DNA of 64,000 nt from Lithobates sylvaticus (Eukaryota > Chordata > Amphibia > Anura > Ranidae). The stretch's first letter is position 1. Each line of letters starts with the position of its first letter. The notes beneath the pieces are model-generated. The model ran no database searches, was not told the origin of the DNA, and was given only the letters and a program-made list of their open reading frames with translations. This document shows positions 10,346 through 21,273 of this stretch, piece by piece. The stretch lies in contig CM053030.1 in assembly GCA_028564925.1 (NCBI GenBank), positions 375,814,945-375,878,944 on the forward strand. Reading direction: 5' to 3'. A program made the translations under genes and the position numbers.

Positions 10346-11420
10346 CACATTTGTCCTTATAGCTCTGTGATAATGCAACAGTCTATCTAGGGCTGCTGTT
10401 AAGGATGTGAACTTGCTCATTAGAGGGGAGGTCCCGCTTGGTGCAGAAGCACTGGCAATGGACCCCTAGATATGGTTCAGAAGAGCAGGTTCGGTCGGGC
10501 TCTCGGTGCTCATTGTGCAATTCTAATTCATTGCACAGAGCAGGTATTTTTATAAAACTATTTGTTATTTAAAAAAAAGATCAAGCTTTACAATCCTCTT
10601 TAAAGCAGAACTGAACTCAAAATGACTTTGCCAGTAGGAGCTGTTTTCTGGATAAAAGAGATTTAGGTAGGGGTTGATTGACTAAAGGCAAAACGATTAT
10701 TCACTTTGAAAGTGCAGATGCACTCATTTTTCTTAGAGCTTATTTAATGCAGTGATGCTTCATTTTGCAAAGAATGTCCTATCAGGTGCACAGGACATTT
10801 TTTAACAAATATTTTAAAAAGCTTGCATCTTGCTTTTGCTCTCTCTCTCTCTCTCTCGTCGCTCTGTATCATTTCTTGCTAAGGGGCCGCGCGCTGTTTT
10901 CTTCTAAGGGGCCTGTTTTTGACTCCTAGCATAGGTACCGCTGTTTCGCTCAATGATACGCACAGCTGTTTTAAAAGTAGCTCCTTATGGAAAAGGCACA
11001 TAGGTTAGCGTTACAAACTGTATATAGACTGTGTAGTTGCAGTCTGTACATGCAGTAGTTTGCTCTAGAGCTTAATAAATGAGGTAAGTCTTCACAATGC
11101 AAAAAGAGAACTCGCATTGTTTCTTGATTGAATGACTCTTGTATAGTCATTTCAGGGCACATGTTCTTTCAGGGACGCGTTTTTCACTGGTGTCCATCTG
11201 TGGTCTAGTGCGGGGGGGGGGTGGGGGGGGCGGGTGCGGGGCGGGAGGGTTTTCTTCTTGACTCCCAACTGGTATTCTCTCTCATGCCCAGGTCGCCTTT
11301 AGTCTCCCGCTCTTCTTGCCTTGTGGGGTCCTGACCTGCTTACATTTTTCATAGGCCCGACTTTTCCTCATGGGGCTTTTAGTATGCTTTACTTCAAGAC
11401 GAGTACCTGTTCTGTTTTGA
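10346..11420. other. Repeat debris and motif intrusions
   Basis: It contains GGGGTTGATTGACTAAAGGC at about 10671, an end of a TTTACTAAAGGCA-type MITE, then a (CT)n tract at about 10840-10858. Motif intrusions include AAGGGGCCGCGCGCTGTT at about 10881. A G-rich run lies at 11211-11250. No coding signal. Confidence 0.4.
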
Positions 11421-11449
11421 CATGCTTTACAAAACACATACACATATTA

Positions 11450-11698
11450 ACATACAAGGGTATTTGGCCAATTTTATCGACAAGGACCATTTGCTATTAA
11501 GACCTACCAGCATTAGTGCTTTGGAGTGTGGGAGGGAAACCGGACGAGTACCTGGAAGAAACCCACGCAATGGCACAGGCGAGAAACAATGCAAACTCCA
11601 GGCCAGCAGAGGTGTCGTGGTCGGGGATTTGAACCAGCGACTATGTATTACTGCTAGGGTGAAAGTGCTAACCACTACACCACTGTGCTGCACCCCAT
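11450..11698 (-). repeat. tRNA-derived SINE
   Basis: On the minus strand the unit starts near GCAGCACAGTGGTGTAGTGG. It carries a pol III A box TGGTGTAGTGG (complement of 11672-11682) and a B box GGTTCAAATCC (complement of 11625-11635), 36 bp apart. These are followed by the conserved body TGGCCTGGAGTTTGCATTGT and GGTTTCCTCCCACACTCCAA-like sequence (here CGGTTTCCCTCCCACACTCC). Both boxes match the consensus closely. The 3' limit is approximate. It is non-coding and was retroposed by a partner LINE. Confidence 0.85.
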
Positions 11699-11704
11699 GA
11701 CTGG

Positions 11705-12640
11705 ATGATGGAAGTCAGCAGAGCTCCTGCTCATTTTACTCTGGAGCAACTGCTGCTCTTGCATAGGGCAACTGCACACTTTGAAAAAGTGCAGACAGCC
11801 TATTTGCCTTTAGCCAGAATCAACTCCAGGTCCACTGAAACATTTTACTTTGAACTGTCCAATAAGTACAAAAAGGTCACTCAACTCAAACCTCATTTAT
11901 TAACTTGTATGCGTAGATCTGTCACCTCCCTTGAGGTACCGTTTTTTCAACCTCTGTAATCCACAGCTTTTTATAGCATGCTGTAAAGAGGACTACCGAG
12001 GAGACTACCAACTAGGCTGAATAAAAATACAATAATCACATGCAAACAATTTTGTTTTTTTTAACATAACTAACTAAAAAAAAAAAAAAAAAATGCAAGG
12101 GGAGTACAACTACAAACTGCATGTCTTATTTTTTTTTTTATACGTTTTATATAGGGTTGTTAGTGGTATATTTGACTATGTTCTTACGAAGAATAGAAAT
12201 ATTTGTACACAACCGATTATGCATTTCATATACCACTGCTTGATTATTAGTGACAACTCATGATTTCAGGTGCGCCGCCTGACCTGTTCATAGGGCACCG
12301 CGGTGCATGCACAATGTGCTCAGCCCATGTGTTTCTTTGAGTTTTATTAGTAACAAAGAGAATTAAAAGCAAGCAACATACGACACAGTCATAGCAAAGT
12401 TTTCCAACTCTATACAGTTGCTCAAAAGTACTTCTTGATCATGCTTTTTAAAACAGGTGCATTTGATTCATTTGTGTGGAGGTTTATAGGAGGACTTCCA
12501 GCTAATACCCTTGTTAGAGAACGAATCAGCACTTTATAGAGAATGTATAAAACTGGCCTCACGATTGATTTGAATGAAACAGAATACAGTGTGCATGAGT
12601 TGTATTGTAGCTTTTCACGCCCGATGCCCATAAATTATTC
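11705..12640. other. MITE debris and spacer
   Basis: 11745-11830 contains the inverse of a TTTACTAAAGGCAAATAG-type MITE arm (GCACACTTTGAAAAAGTGCAG, CTATTTGCCTTTAGCC). The rest is AT-rich non-coding DNA with an A-run at 12075-12093. No gene seen. Confidence 0.35.
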
Positions 12641-12649
12641 CTTGGAGAA

Positions 12650-13120
12650 GAAGTAAAATTATTTAGACAGAATAATACTTTTCTTTAGCAAGGAGGACCA
12701 GAACCACAAGACGACAAAGGCCACCCAGAAAGAGTTTAAAACGACTGGGGGAAAACCGATTAAACATAGCAGGACGTGAGGGGAGGGACAAGGAACCGAA
12801 CCCCGACAGAGCAAACGGAAATACGACGAAAACCTGGTGAGACCACACGCGGAAGGAGACACAAAAGAGCAGATCAACTGAGAACCGGAAGCGAGAGGAG
12901 AGAACAGGAGGAGACTGTACAAGAACAAAGGAGAAAGCAGAGGAAGTTACTGCAAGTGCAAGGACATCTAAAAAAATCAGAGGGGGGTTTTGAAGGGCAG
13001 AACCAAAGGAGACCGGATTACGGACAGAGGGACGACTAGGAAAGAGGAGCACAGGGGAGCTGAGAGCGAAAAGAAGTAGGACGAACCGGAGGGAGGACCG
13101 AAGACGGACAGACGTAAAGT
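12650..13120 (+). other. Strand-asymmetric purine-rich tract
   Basis: For about 470 bp the plus strand is strongly enriched in A and G (AGGAGAGAACAGGAGGAGAC, GGGAGGACCGAAGACGGAC), with few T. The minus strand therefore yields a 154-codon frame rich in Ser, Leu, Val and Phe. This is a composition effect and not a recognisable protein. Its flanks show no TSD or terminal repeats. It may be part of a LINE 5' UTR or an unknown repeat. Confidence 0.4.
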
Positions 13121-13129
13121 GGTACATTT

Positions 13130-14840
13130 TTATGGATGAACAGTTTTTAAAAACCCTTGTCTAATGCTAATGGGGGAACAGAAAATGCAAATCAGGACGG
13201 TGAGTTAAGACATTCTTACATGCCATTATATCAAAAAACCGATTTTACATTTCACAGCCATCTTTGTTCAGTACAGCCTAGCATTTGCTCACGTTATGGC
13301 CATCAAAACTGAGCAATTTTCAAAAGCAAACATCCATCTCCTATGTAACTTTTGCAAACAGTGCATCAGTGTTTAAAGGTTGCTAGATAGAAATAACTTG
13401 GGTTAGGCGTAGTATTGTGCAGTGCTCATTCATGTCAATTTGGGATGCAGCAGCTGCATAGACAGACAGTCTTGTGGGCCCAGGTCTTCGAGGAATGCAA
13501 TACTGTCTGCGTTCTGGACTGCACGTGCACCCACATAGGGAGACACAAATAGCCCATCAGAACAGAGTGCACTCAGGGACTTGAATGCGATTTATGATAC
13601 ACATGAAAGATCATAGATCTTCATCAAATGTCTGTTGAGAATTATGAGAGGAAGAATTGCCATTAAAGTATCAGAAAAGCACATTTATTCGGACATGGAG
13701 GATAGTCTTAAAAACATGAACCATGACATGCAATTCCAATGGCCAACTAACGGATCGTGACGGAAGATCCTCGACTCCTCAGTATGTAGCCATGTGAAAA
13801 CTCCAAGGTGTACAAGCCGGGTTTTTTTTTTTTACGGTGGCTGGAGGGAGAGATGACAATGTCTGCAGTGATGCAGATGCTGAGCCTCCGGACCAGGCGG
13901 GCACGCCAGAGACGACACAGGCCATAAAACTTGCCGGAAATACAGGAGAAGAGTCACGGAGGGCTGTATTGGGACTGCATTTGTCATACATGCCCTTTAT
14001 CAAGTCACAAAAATAAATGCAAACCATTCACTGTTAAGGAGGAGCAGACTAAATGTGGAAATAATGAAGAGTGGGATCTCCATCAGTCTTGCACCATAAG
14101 CAGGTGACAACAAAAAGCATTCACCCAAATGGCTGTCAGACTTGGAAGCAGGCAGCTGTTGTGTCACAATAGATATGAGAACGGTCTGTCTGTATGGGAA
14201 TGCATGGAACACCTGTACATCCTTATGTGGGGGTAAACACGGCCTTCACATACTGTAGGTATATATTTAGGGTACGCCTAGGTTTTCGATAGCGGATGAT
14301 GGTGGTTGTGGATGTGGATCTGCTGTAGTTTAAAACCTCTGTTGGTCTTTTTTGCTAGCTCTGTCCCATTCTTTTTTTTTGTTTCTCAGTTTTCTTGGTT
14401 ACATTGTGGGGTGTCCTGAAGCTATGTAGCCAGAAAATTGTTTTTTGCTAATTAAGTAGATACCGCTAATTTCAATTGGTCGACTTAGCTGAGGGTCTGG
14501 GATTCCTCTTTGAAATGTGTACCTGTCCTTCTTGTGGAATTTTTGTGCCCACCTCTTTTCATCAATCATCCGCATGCCCCGGGGCTACCAGTTTTCTATG
14601 TTATCCCTGTCAATTGTAAACTTGTATCCGCTCACAGCACATACGTTCTTCGATAATCCGCTCTCACTATATATTTGTATTGCCCCGGTCTGTTCACGTG
14701 CAGTCATGCTGGCAGAGTGACGACGCCACTCTCACATTCTGATTTTGCACCGTTGCGGCTGCATCCATGCATTGACTAGGTTCAAGCGAGCAGCAATGTC
14801 AGTGAGTGATCTAGTTTAGCAACAATGATATTGAACATGC
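13130..14840. other. No recognisable feature
   Basis: Non-coding, moderately AT-rich DNA. The short frames here show no family resemblance, and no repeat ends or tandem structure could be supported. Confidence 0.35.
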
Positions 14841-15283
14841 ACTTTTAGGGCCCGCTGTTTGGTCTATAATTCTACTTAGTTGTGCCGCTGGTCTTTGACT
14901 TACTTCTTTCAGGGCCGTATCGTGTCAACTGCCCGCTGAGATTTGTGGGCATTTGGCAGCCATTTGGCAGCTGTCTACTTTAGTAAGTAAACCAGGAAAT
15001 CCGGGTAAGGTAAGGAATTGTATGATATATATGGGGGTCTCAGTCTTTCTCTCTTCTGGACTGGTATTATATGCAGAGATTTGGGCAGTCATCTTAAGTG
15101 GGTCAGAAATAGTAAATGGAATAATTGACTATAAATTAACAAACTATAACCTTTGGCACAGTTAGAATTCTTAATATTTATTTTGAGAGTCAAACACTCA
15201 CCTTTTGAACAGCTAATGCTCTTTTTTGCACTGATTCTTACACATTAGTTTGATCACTATGTGTAGTAGCTTTGCAATACTGT

Positions 15284-15825
15284 TAGCCCCGTTACACATC
15301 GCTCGGACCATTCTGACCACAAAATAGCAGTGGATTTTTTTCCGACGGATTTTGTCCGAAACTTGTGTTGCACACACAACGTCGGACAAAGTTGTTGGAA
15401 AATCCGATCGTTCCGAACGAGGTGACTTGCAACACATAAGACGGGGACTGAGGTACATAGTACTTCTAAGGCCAGTAGCTTCAGCCTCTCGCTAGCCAAG
15501 TAGCTTTTCAAGTGTCTCCAAATGTTCTTCATGAGCACTCAGCATTTTGCATGGAACTTTGTGCGTCGGAATTCTATACACACGATTGGAAAAAAAGTCT
15601 GATCAGATTTGCCTCGCTGTTCTTCAAGGGCCCGCTGTTCTCTGGTAGGAAAATTTTTGGTTCCTGTCGCTGCTGGCGCAAAACTTTTTCGCTGGAAGCT
15701 GTTCTTCAAGTGGCCGCTGTATTTTCAAAATATGCCGTTTTACAGGAGGAAAAAGCCACGGGCTAGAGCCACCACACAACGATCGGATTTTCCGACAACA
15801 TAATCCCGATCGGACTTTTTCCATT
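15284..15825. mobile_element. Scrambled PIF/Harbinger MITE
   Basis: The family blocks GCCCCGTTACACATCGCTCGG, TTTTGTCCGAAACTTGTG, AACGTCGGACAAAGTTGTTG and AACGATCGGATTTTCCGAC are present. The middle (15610-15770) is interrupted by motif intrusions (TTCTTCAAGGGCCCGCTGTT and TTCTTCAAGTGGCCGCTGT). Intact relatives have no such sequence at the equivalent place. Ends are approximate. Confidence 0.7.
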
Positions 15826-15829
15826 TGAT

Positions 15830-16390
15830 GTCTCATTTAGTTTAAGAGATCCTGTATCTACTGTAATAGTGGATATTACAATCAAGAGCAGGTAAGGGCG
15901 TTTTTTTACAAGGGTCCAAAAACAATCGTTAAAGCCTCCCTGATCCCATGTACACAACGAATAGGCGTTCTTTCAAGGGCATTTGTGTTTTCGTGGGCTC
16001 CGCAGTTGTTGTCGATGAGCTCCGACTGTTGTAAGGGCCGCTAGTTACATATAAGATGACAATTCTGCAACACATGTTACATATAGCCATGAACTCCAGA
16101 AGTGAGAGTAATAGTGGTCCATCATTTTCAGTTAACTCTAATGTGATGTCCTGCTGTAAAGTCTTTTTTTTAAAGTGTCGACTGCAATAGACAGTTTTGT
16201 GTATTAAAGTTTTTGTCGCATTTTCACATGGCATTGAGTGCTATTATTCGCGTGCTAATTTTACGGCCCGCCCTTGATTGTGTTGGCATCCGAGGCTATT
16301 AGTACTCCTCTATTATAGGGCCCGCTATTACTTCACCGCTTTTCTTCAATAGCCTCGGTATTACATGGGACTCCGTAAGATACTCGCTAT
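15830..16390. other. Spacer with motif intrusions
   Basis: Non-coding. Several degenerate copies of the dispersed motif occur, for example TTCTTTCAAGGGCATTTGTG at about 15968, TTGTAAGGGCCGCTAG at about 16030 and TAGGGCCCGCTATTACTTC at about 16317. Confidence 0.4.
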
Positions 16391-16394
16391 GTTT

Positions 16395-16640
16395 AGAGAA
16401 AAATTTAATATCGTGCAAAAAGTTCATTTATTTCACTAACGCAACTTAAAGGTTGAAAAACTATATATGAGTGCTAGACTCATTAAATGCAAAGCAAGAT
16501 AGGCCAAGCCGTGAGTTGTCATCAAAGGTGTGGTTGTTTTTGATGATGTTTATGGCTTACAGCCTCATGAAAACCCAAAATCGCACAATCTCAGAAAAAT
16601 TAGAATATTGTGAAAAAAAAAGGTGCAATATTCTAGACTC
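16395..16640. mobile_element. Tc1-like end region (non-coding fragment)
   Basis: AAAAGTTCATTTATTTCACT, GATGTTTATGGCTTACAGCC, TCATGAAAACCCAAAATC and CTCAGAAAAATTAGAATATTG occur in the order known from the non-coding flank of a widespread Tc1-like family. The last block is the terminal repeat sequence. No transposase frame is attached, and the copy carries small insertions. Confidence 0.6.
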
Positions 16641-16674
16641 AAAGGGGGCAGATATTTACTATAAAAAATAAAAC

Positions 16675-16850
16675 TTGGGGAGGGAGCACTCAGAAATCTG
16701 GTGCAGCTGTGCCAGTGAATGGTAGCCAATCAGCTTCTAACTTCAGCTTGCCTTCAATTAAGCTTTGACAACTTGATAAAACTGGGAAGCTGAGTGGGTC
16801 TCGCTGGTGTTTATCTGTTGCAGAGCTGCACTAGATGTTACTTCGCGAGC
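16675..16850. mobile_element. Scrambled GGTGCAGCTGTGC-type MITE
   Basis: TCTGGTGCAGCTGTGCCAG, ATGGTAGCCAATCAGCTTCT and GCAGAGCTGCACTAGATG correspond to the intact element at 7621-7792. The second arm here is heavily altered, with extra bases and a CGCTGG intrusion, consistent with the disturbed sequence of this part of the window. Confidence 0.6.
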
Positions 16851-17285
16851 AACTCTCGAGGGCCCAACTTTAGCTCTATTCAGCTAAATCTCCCCCACAA
16901 TGTCCCACTCTAAATCAGCTTAATCAAGCCCATAACCGCTGCAAAGGGTTCCTGAGCCGATTAAATGGTCTCTCATCGCTGGTTCCGTAGGAAATCACAA
17001 TCATAGAAATAGGACTGCTGACCTGACAGTGGTCGCAGTGTATTGCTTGCCGGGCATGCTGATTTTTCGAGAGGGCCTGTTTGTGGAAAATCAATCTATG
17101 TCACCTTCTGCAAAGGAGTTCAGCTGTTTTGTCAAGGGGGGGAGAGGAAAGCCTCATGAAGGTAATTGCAAAAGAAAGTAGGATGTTCCCCAAATGTGCT
17201 GTATCCTAAGGCACCCAATAATAGTGAAAGTTATGTGGGAAGGGGATAAAGCATAAAGTGTGGAAAAGAAAAATGGATGACACCC
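16851..17285. other. Spacer, nothing recognised
   Basis: Non-coding stretch without repeat ends or family resemblance that I could support. Confidence 0.3.
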
Positions 17286-17289
17286 AAGT

Positions 17290-18005
17290 AGCAGGGAGAT
17301 GGACCGCAGCCTGGAAGAGGATTTGTTAGGAAAGGGGACATTCGCAAAAGTGCTGGCGGACTTTAACAATGAGTGGACTGAGGCTGGAGTCAGTGAATCA
17401 AGAGCCACCACACACCAGACGGATCCTGGACTTGGGTTTTCGAATGGACGTATGTCCTATCTTGTCAAGCCCAATCCTGAAACATCATACAAACATCAGG
17501 GATGGAGATCTTACCTGGGCTAAGAGAAAAACAGACACATATGGAAGACGTGTGACTGTTTCTGTCTAAGGTGGCCGCTCGCAGTTATTTCCATCGCGAT
17601 TACCGCTGTTTTTCAAGGTGCCGCTCTTTTCTGATGAGAGGGGGGCTAGTTATTGCTTCTCATTTGGAAACCAAGAGTGAGAGGACCCAGAGTTTGGTAG
17701 GAAGAAAGAGATGGAGGAGCACCCACTGCAGGATCGCTTTGAAGTCCTGGGTGAAGTCCCGCGCACACTGTGATGTTGTCATGTGGGGCTGTTCGCTCGT
17801 GTTGGGGAGCCATGACATCTGGTGGTGTTGGTGCTCACAGTGCTTCATTAAGTCTAGGGTATCAACGCAGCCGTCTACCAGGAGATTTTGGAAGCACTTT
17901 CATGCTTCCTTCCACTTGTATGAGCTCTATGGGGGATGCTGACGTCATTTTCCCAGCAGGATCTTCAGGCACCTGCCCTCTCTGCCAAAAGCGTACCTTC
18001 AAGTA
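17290..18005 (+). pseudogene. Tc1-type transposase remnant, heavily disrupted
   Basis: Pieces of a Tc1 transposase occur in order but in changing frames: TFAKVLADFNNEWTEAGVS, SRATTHRRILDLGF, DLTWAKRK, then SFGNQ-like and VWRKK-like fragments. MTSGGVGA and FIKSRV(N)AAVYQEIL follow, then a YGDADFIFQQDLAPAHTAKS-like segment at about 17915-17995. Several extra single bases occur per 100 bp. Around 17565-17630 the expected sequence between WTV and SDES is replaced by about 50 bp carrying the dispersed CCGCTGTTTTTCAAGG motif. The copy is unable to encode transposase. Confidence 0.75.
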
Positions 18006-18480
18006 AGCGCGTTGCGCTCAATGGTGCGCTAGAATGTATTCAAGTGGCATCTGCTATGTTTTGTCAAGTGGCTGCAGCTTCTTAACCGGATCCGTCTGTT
18101 TTCATATTCGCGTTCACAGGGAGCAACCGCGCTGCTTTTGCAAGGGCCTGCTGTGTAGATCAGAGGGCCCTGCTAGTGTACTTTCAGGGCCTTGCGAGTG
18201 TTCAAGGGGCCTGCTGTTTTTCGAATGGGGATGGGGCCTGACTGTGCCTAGAGAAAGTGATGAGAGACCATGAGGACCGATCAATAAAGCAAGGAGCTGA
18301 AGGCCGAACTGAAATTTTGCTATCATAAGGGTGCCTGTTGCTCGATTTTTCAAGGGCCTGCTGTGTCTTGGGATGGGCACTCCACATGTTTTTTCATTTG
18401 CCAACAGGCATGATAGATGTTCCTATGGCTCTGCAAGCGGCCGCTGTTGTTCAAGGGTGATAATTGAGGCTAGGAATTGC
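18006..18480 (+). repeat. Second dense block of CAAGGGCCYGCTGT motifs
   Basis: Copies occur at about 18140 (GCAAGGGCCTGCTGTGT), 18190, 18208 (TTCAAGGGGCCTGCTGTT), 18349 (TTCAAGGGCCTGCTGTGT) and 18437 (GCGGCCGCTGTTGTTCAAGG). All are in plus orientation and embedded in otherwise unassignable sequence. Confidence 0.6.
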
Positions 18481-19200
18481 TGCCAAAATGGGGTCCCAAA
18501 CCAAGTATGAGTTCGCATATGAATGCTTTATACTTTTCAAGAGGGTCCGAACATTTGTTCTATGTACAAATCTTGTTTTATTGATTGCAGGTAATATTTG
18601 AAATTTTCTGAGATTGTTGGATTTGGGGCTTTTTATGAGCTGGTAAGCCCATAAATTCATCCAAACTTAGGACAAATCACAGCTTGTTGAAATATCTTGC
18701 TTTGACAATGTAGATGTGTCTATTCTCATATATTAAGTTTAACCTTTTAAGTAGCATTTGTGAAATATAAATATACTTTTGCAAGAGTTTTCCCATTTTT
18801 CGAAAGTATCACCTGTTGTATATTGCCTTTGGCATGCACTAAAAGGGGGGGAACTTTAGATGCATTTTTTACTGAAAATATGTGCTTGACAAATTGTTGG
18901 CTCTAATTTCATGTAACATATAAACAATTGCAACAACCAAAAATGATTATTCTACAGGGTTTTCTAATTACCAGAAAAAATGATACACGTTTTGGAGAGG
19001 ATTTTAAACTAATCGTCAGCCCTAAAAATGTAACATATGTTGCAAAAAATGCAAAGTTTGTAACTGGCCAGCAAAAGGGGTAATAGCTGAATACAATAAA
19101 TAATCTATCCCAATACCAAACCCATCCTCTACCTTTTAGAGGCATAGGACAATCCTGTCCAAGCCCAAACAGTAAAATGAAAGGGTAGCATCTCTAGATT
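18481..19200. other. AT-rich spacer
   Basis: Non-coding; no repeat ends or frames supported. Confidence 0.3.
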
Positions 19201-19203
19201 AGG

Positions 19204-19675
19204 GGTTATGGCGCTCCCGGTGCTCGATGCGAACCCACGTTCGCATCGAGCACCGGGCGAGTTCGCTCGCTCGGCGAGCCCAGAACTATTTTGCCGCTCG
19301 CAGCTACGTTCGTGTGATGCGAGCGGCCCCGCAATGCATTGCGGCCGGCGCGGCCGGCGCAGTGCATTGCTGGCTATGATTGGCCAAGCATGCACTCTGT
19401 GACCCCGCATGCTTGGCCATTCACAGCCCCGGAAACTCGAAGAGCCATAATTGGCTACAGGCAGGACGCCTGTAGCCAATTACAGCTCAGGGGCTGTAGT
19501 ACACGCCCCCCCCCTATAAAAGGCCGCCACGCCGTCTGCGCCGGTCACATGCTGTTCCGGCGCAGATAGAGCAGGCTAGATCTGTGACACTCTGCTGGAT
19601 TTAGTTAGTTAGAGAGATTTACTTAGAGAGATTGAGTTAGATAGATTCATTCACAAAGATTGATTTAGAAAGAGG
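19204..19675 (+). promoter_or_regulatory. Hairpin cluster with TATA box ahead of satellite
   Basis: Three inverted repeats follow one another. The first is a 19-bp perfect pair CCCGGTGCTCGATGCGAAC / GTTCGCATCGAGCACCGGG (about 19216-19257). The second is TTGGCCAAGCATGC with GCATGCTTGGCC (about 19379-19420). The third is ATTGGCTACAGGC with GCCTGTAGCCAAT (about 19449-19481). They are followed by CCCCCCTATAAAAGGCC (TATA at about 19515) in a GC-rich setting and then by the 65-bp array. The order looks like a pol II promoter plus transcribed leader of some repeat. No coding part of any element was seen, so the family is unresolved. Confidence 0.5.
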
Positions 19676-19676
19676 G

Positions 19677-21198
19677 GCTTGTAGTGTGTTCGTGGCAGGC
19701 AGGCAGAGCTCCTATATTTTGTTCCCAGAAGCACCTATAGGACTTGTAGTGTGTTCGTGGCAGGCAGGCAGAGCTCCTATATTTTGTTCACAGAAGCACC
19801 TATAGGACTTGTAGTGTGTTCGTGGCAGGCAGGCAGAGCTCCTATATTTTGTTCACAGAAGCACCTATAGGACTTGTAGTGTGTTCGTGGCAGGCAGGCA
19901 GAGCTCCTATATTTTGTTCCCAGAAGCACCTATAGGACTTGTAGTGTGTTCCTGGCAGGCTGGCAGAGCTCCTATATTTTGTTCCAGAAGCACCTATAGG
20001 ACTTGTAGTGTGTTCGTGGCAGGCAAGGCAGAGCTCCTATATTTTGTTCCCAGAAGCACCTATAGGACTTGTAGTGTGTTCCTGGCAGGCAGGCAGAGCT
20101 CCTATATTTTGTTCCCAGAAGCACCTATATGGACTTGTAGTGTGTTCGTTCCCATTACACACACAGAGCTCCTATATTTCTTCCCAGAAGCACCTATAGG
20201 ACTTGAAGTGTGTTAGTCCCTAGCAGGCAGGCAGAGCTCCTATTTTTTCTTCCCAGAAGCACCTATAGGACTTGAAGTGTGTTAGTCCCATCACAAAGAG
20301 ATCATATATTTTGTTCCCAGAAGCACATATAGGACTTGAAGTGTGATAGTCCCATCACACAGAGAGCATATATTTTGTTCCCAAGAAGCACCTATAGGAC
20401 TTGAAGTGTGTTAGTCCAATCACACAGAGATCATATATTTTGTTCCCAGAAGCACCTATTAGGACTTGAAGTGTGTTAGTCCCATCACAACGACCTATAT
20501 TTTCTTCACAGAAGCACATATAGGACTTGAAGTGTGTTAGTACCATCACATAGAGATCATATATTTTGTTCCCAGAAGCACCTATAGGACTTGAAGTGTG
20601 TTAGTCCCATCACCACAGAGATCATATATTTTGTTCCCAGAAGCACCTATAGGACTTGAAGTGTGTTAGTCCAATCACACAGAGATCATATATTTTGTTC
20701 CCAGAAGCACCTATAGGACTTGGAAGTGTGTTAGTTCCCAATCACACAGAGATCATATCTTATGTTCCCAGAAGCACCTATAGGGACTTGAAGTGTGTTA
20801 GTACCATCACACAGATCTATATTTTCTTCCCAGAAGCACCTATAGGACTTGAAGTGTGTTAGTACAATCACACAGAGATCATATATTTTGTTCCCAGAAG
20901 CACCTATAGGACTTGAAGTGTGTTAGTCCCATCACACAGAGATCATATATTTTGTTCCCAGAAGCCCCACTATTGGACTTGAAGTGTGTTAGTTTCATCA
21001 CACAGAGATCATATATTTTGTTTCCCAGAAGCACCTATAGGACTTGAAGTGTGTTAGTCCCATCACACAGAGATCCTTATATTTTGTTCCCAGAAGCACC
21101 TTATAGGACTTGAAGTGTGTTAGTCCCATCACCACAGAGATCATATATTTTGTTCCCAGAAGCACCTATAGGACTTGAAGTGTGGTTTTAGTCCCATC

Positions 21199-21273
<75 letters not shown>

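Noticed and set aside
11450-11698. A functional tRNA gene from the A and B boxes
   Set aside because: The A/B boxes are 36 bp apart, but no cloverleaf with acceptor stem closes around them. The downstream conserved body is that of a SINE.
12663-13127. 154-codon minus-strand frame rich in Ser/Leu/Val/Phe, signal-peptide-like
   Set aside because: It is the shadow of a purine-rich plus strand. It has no domain, conserved start or repeat context supporting a gene.
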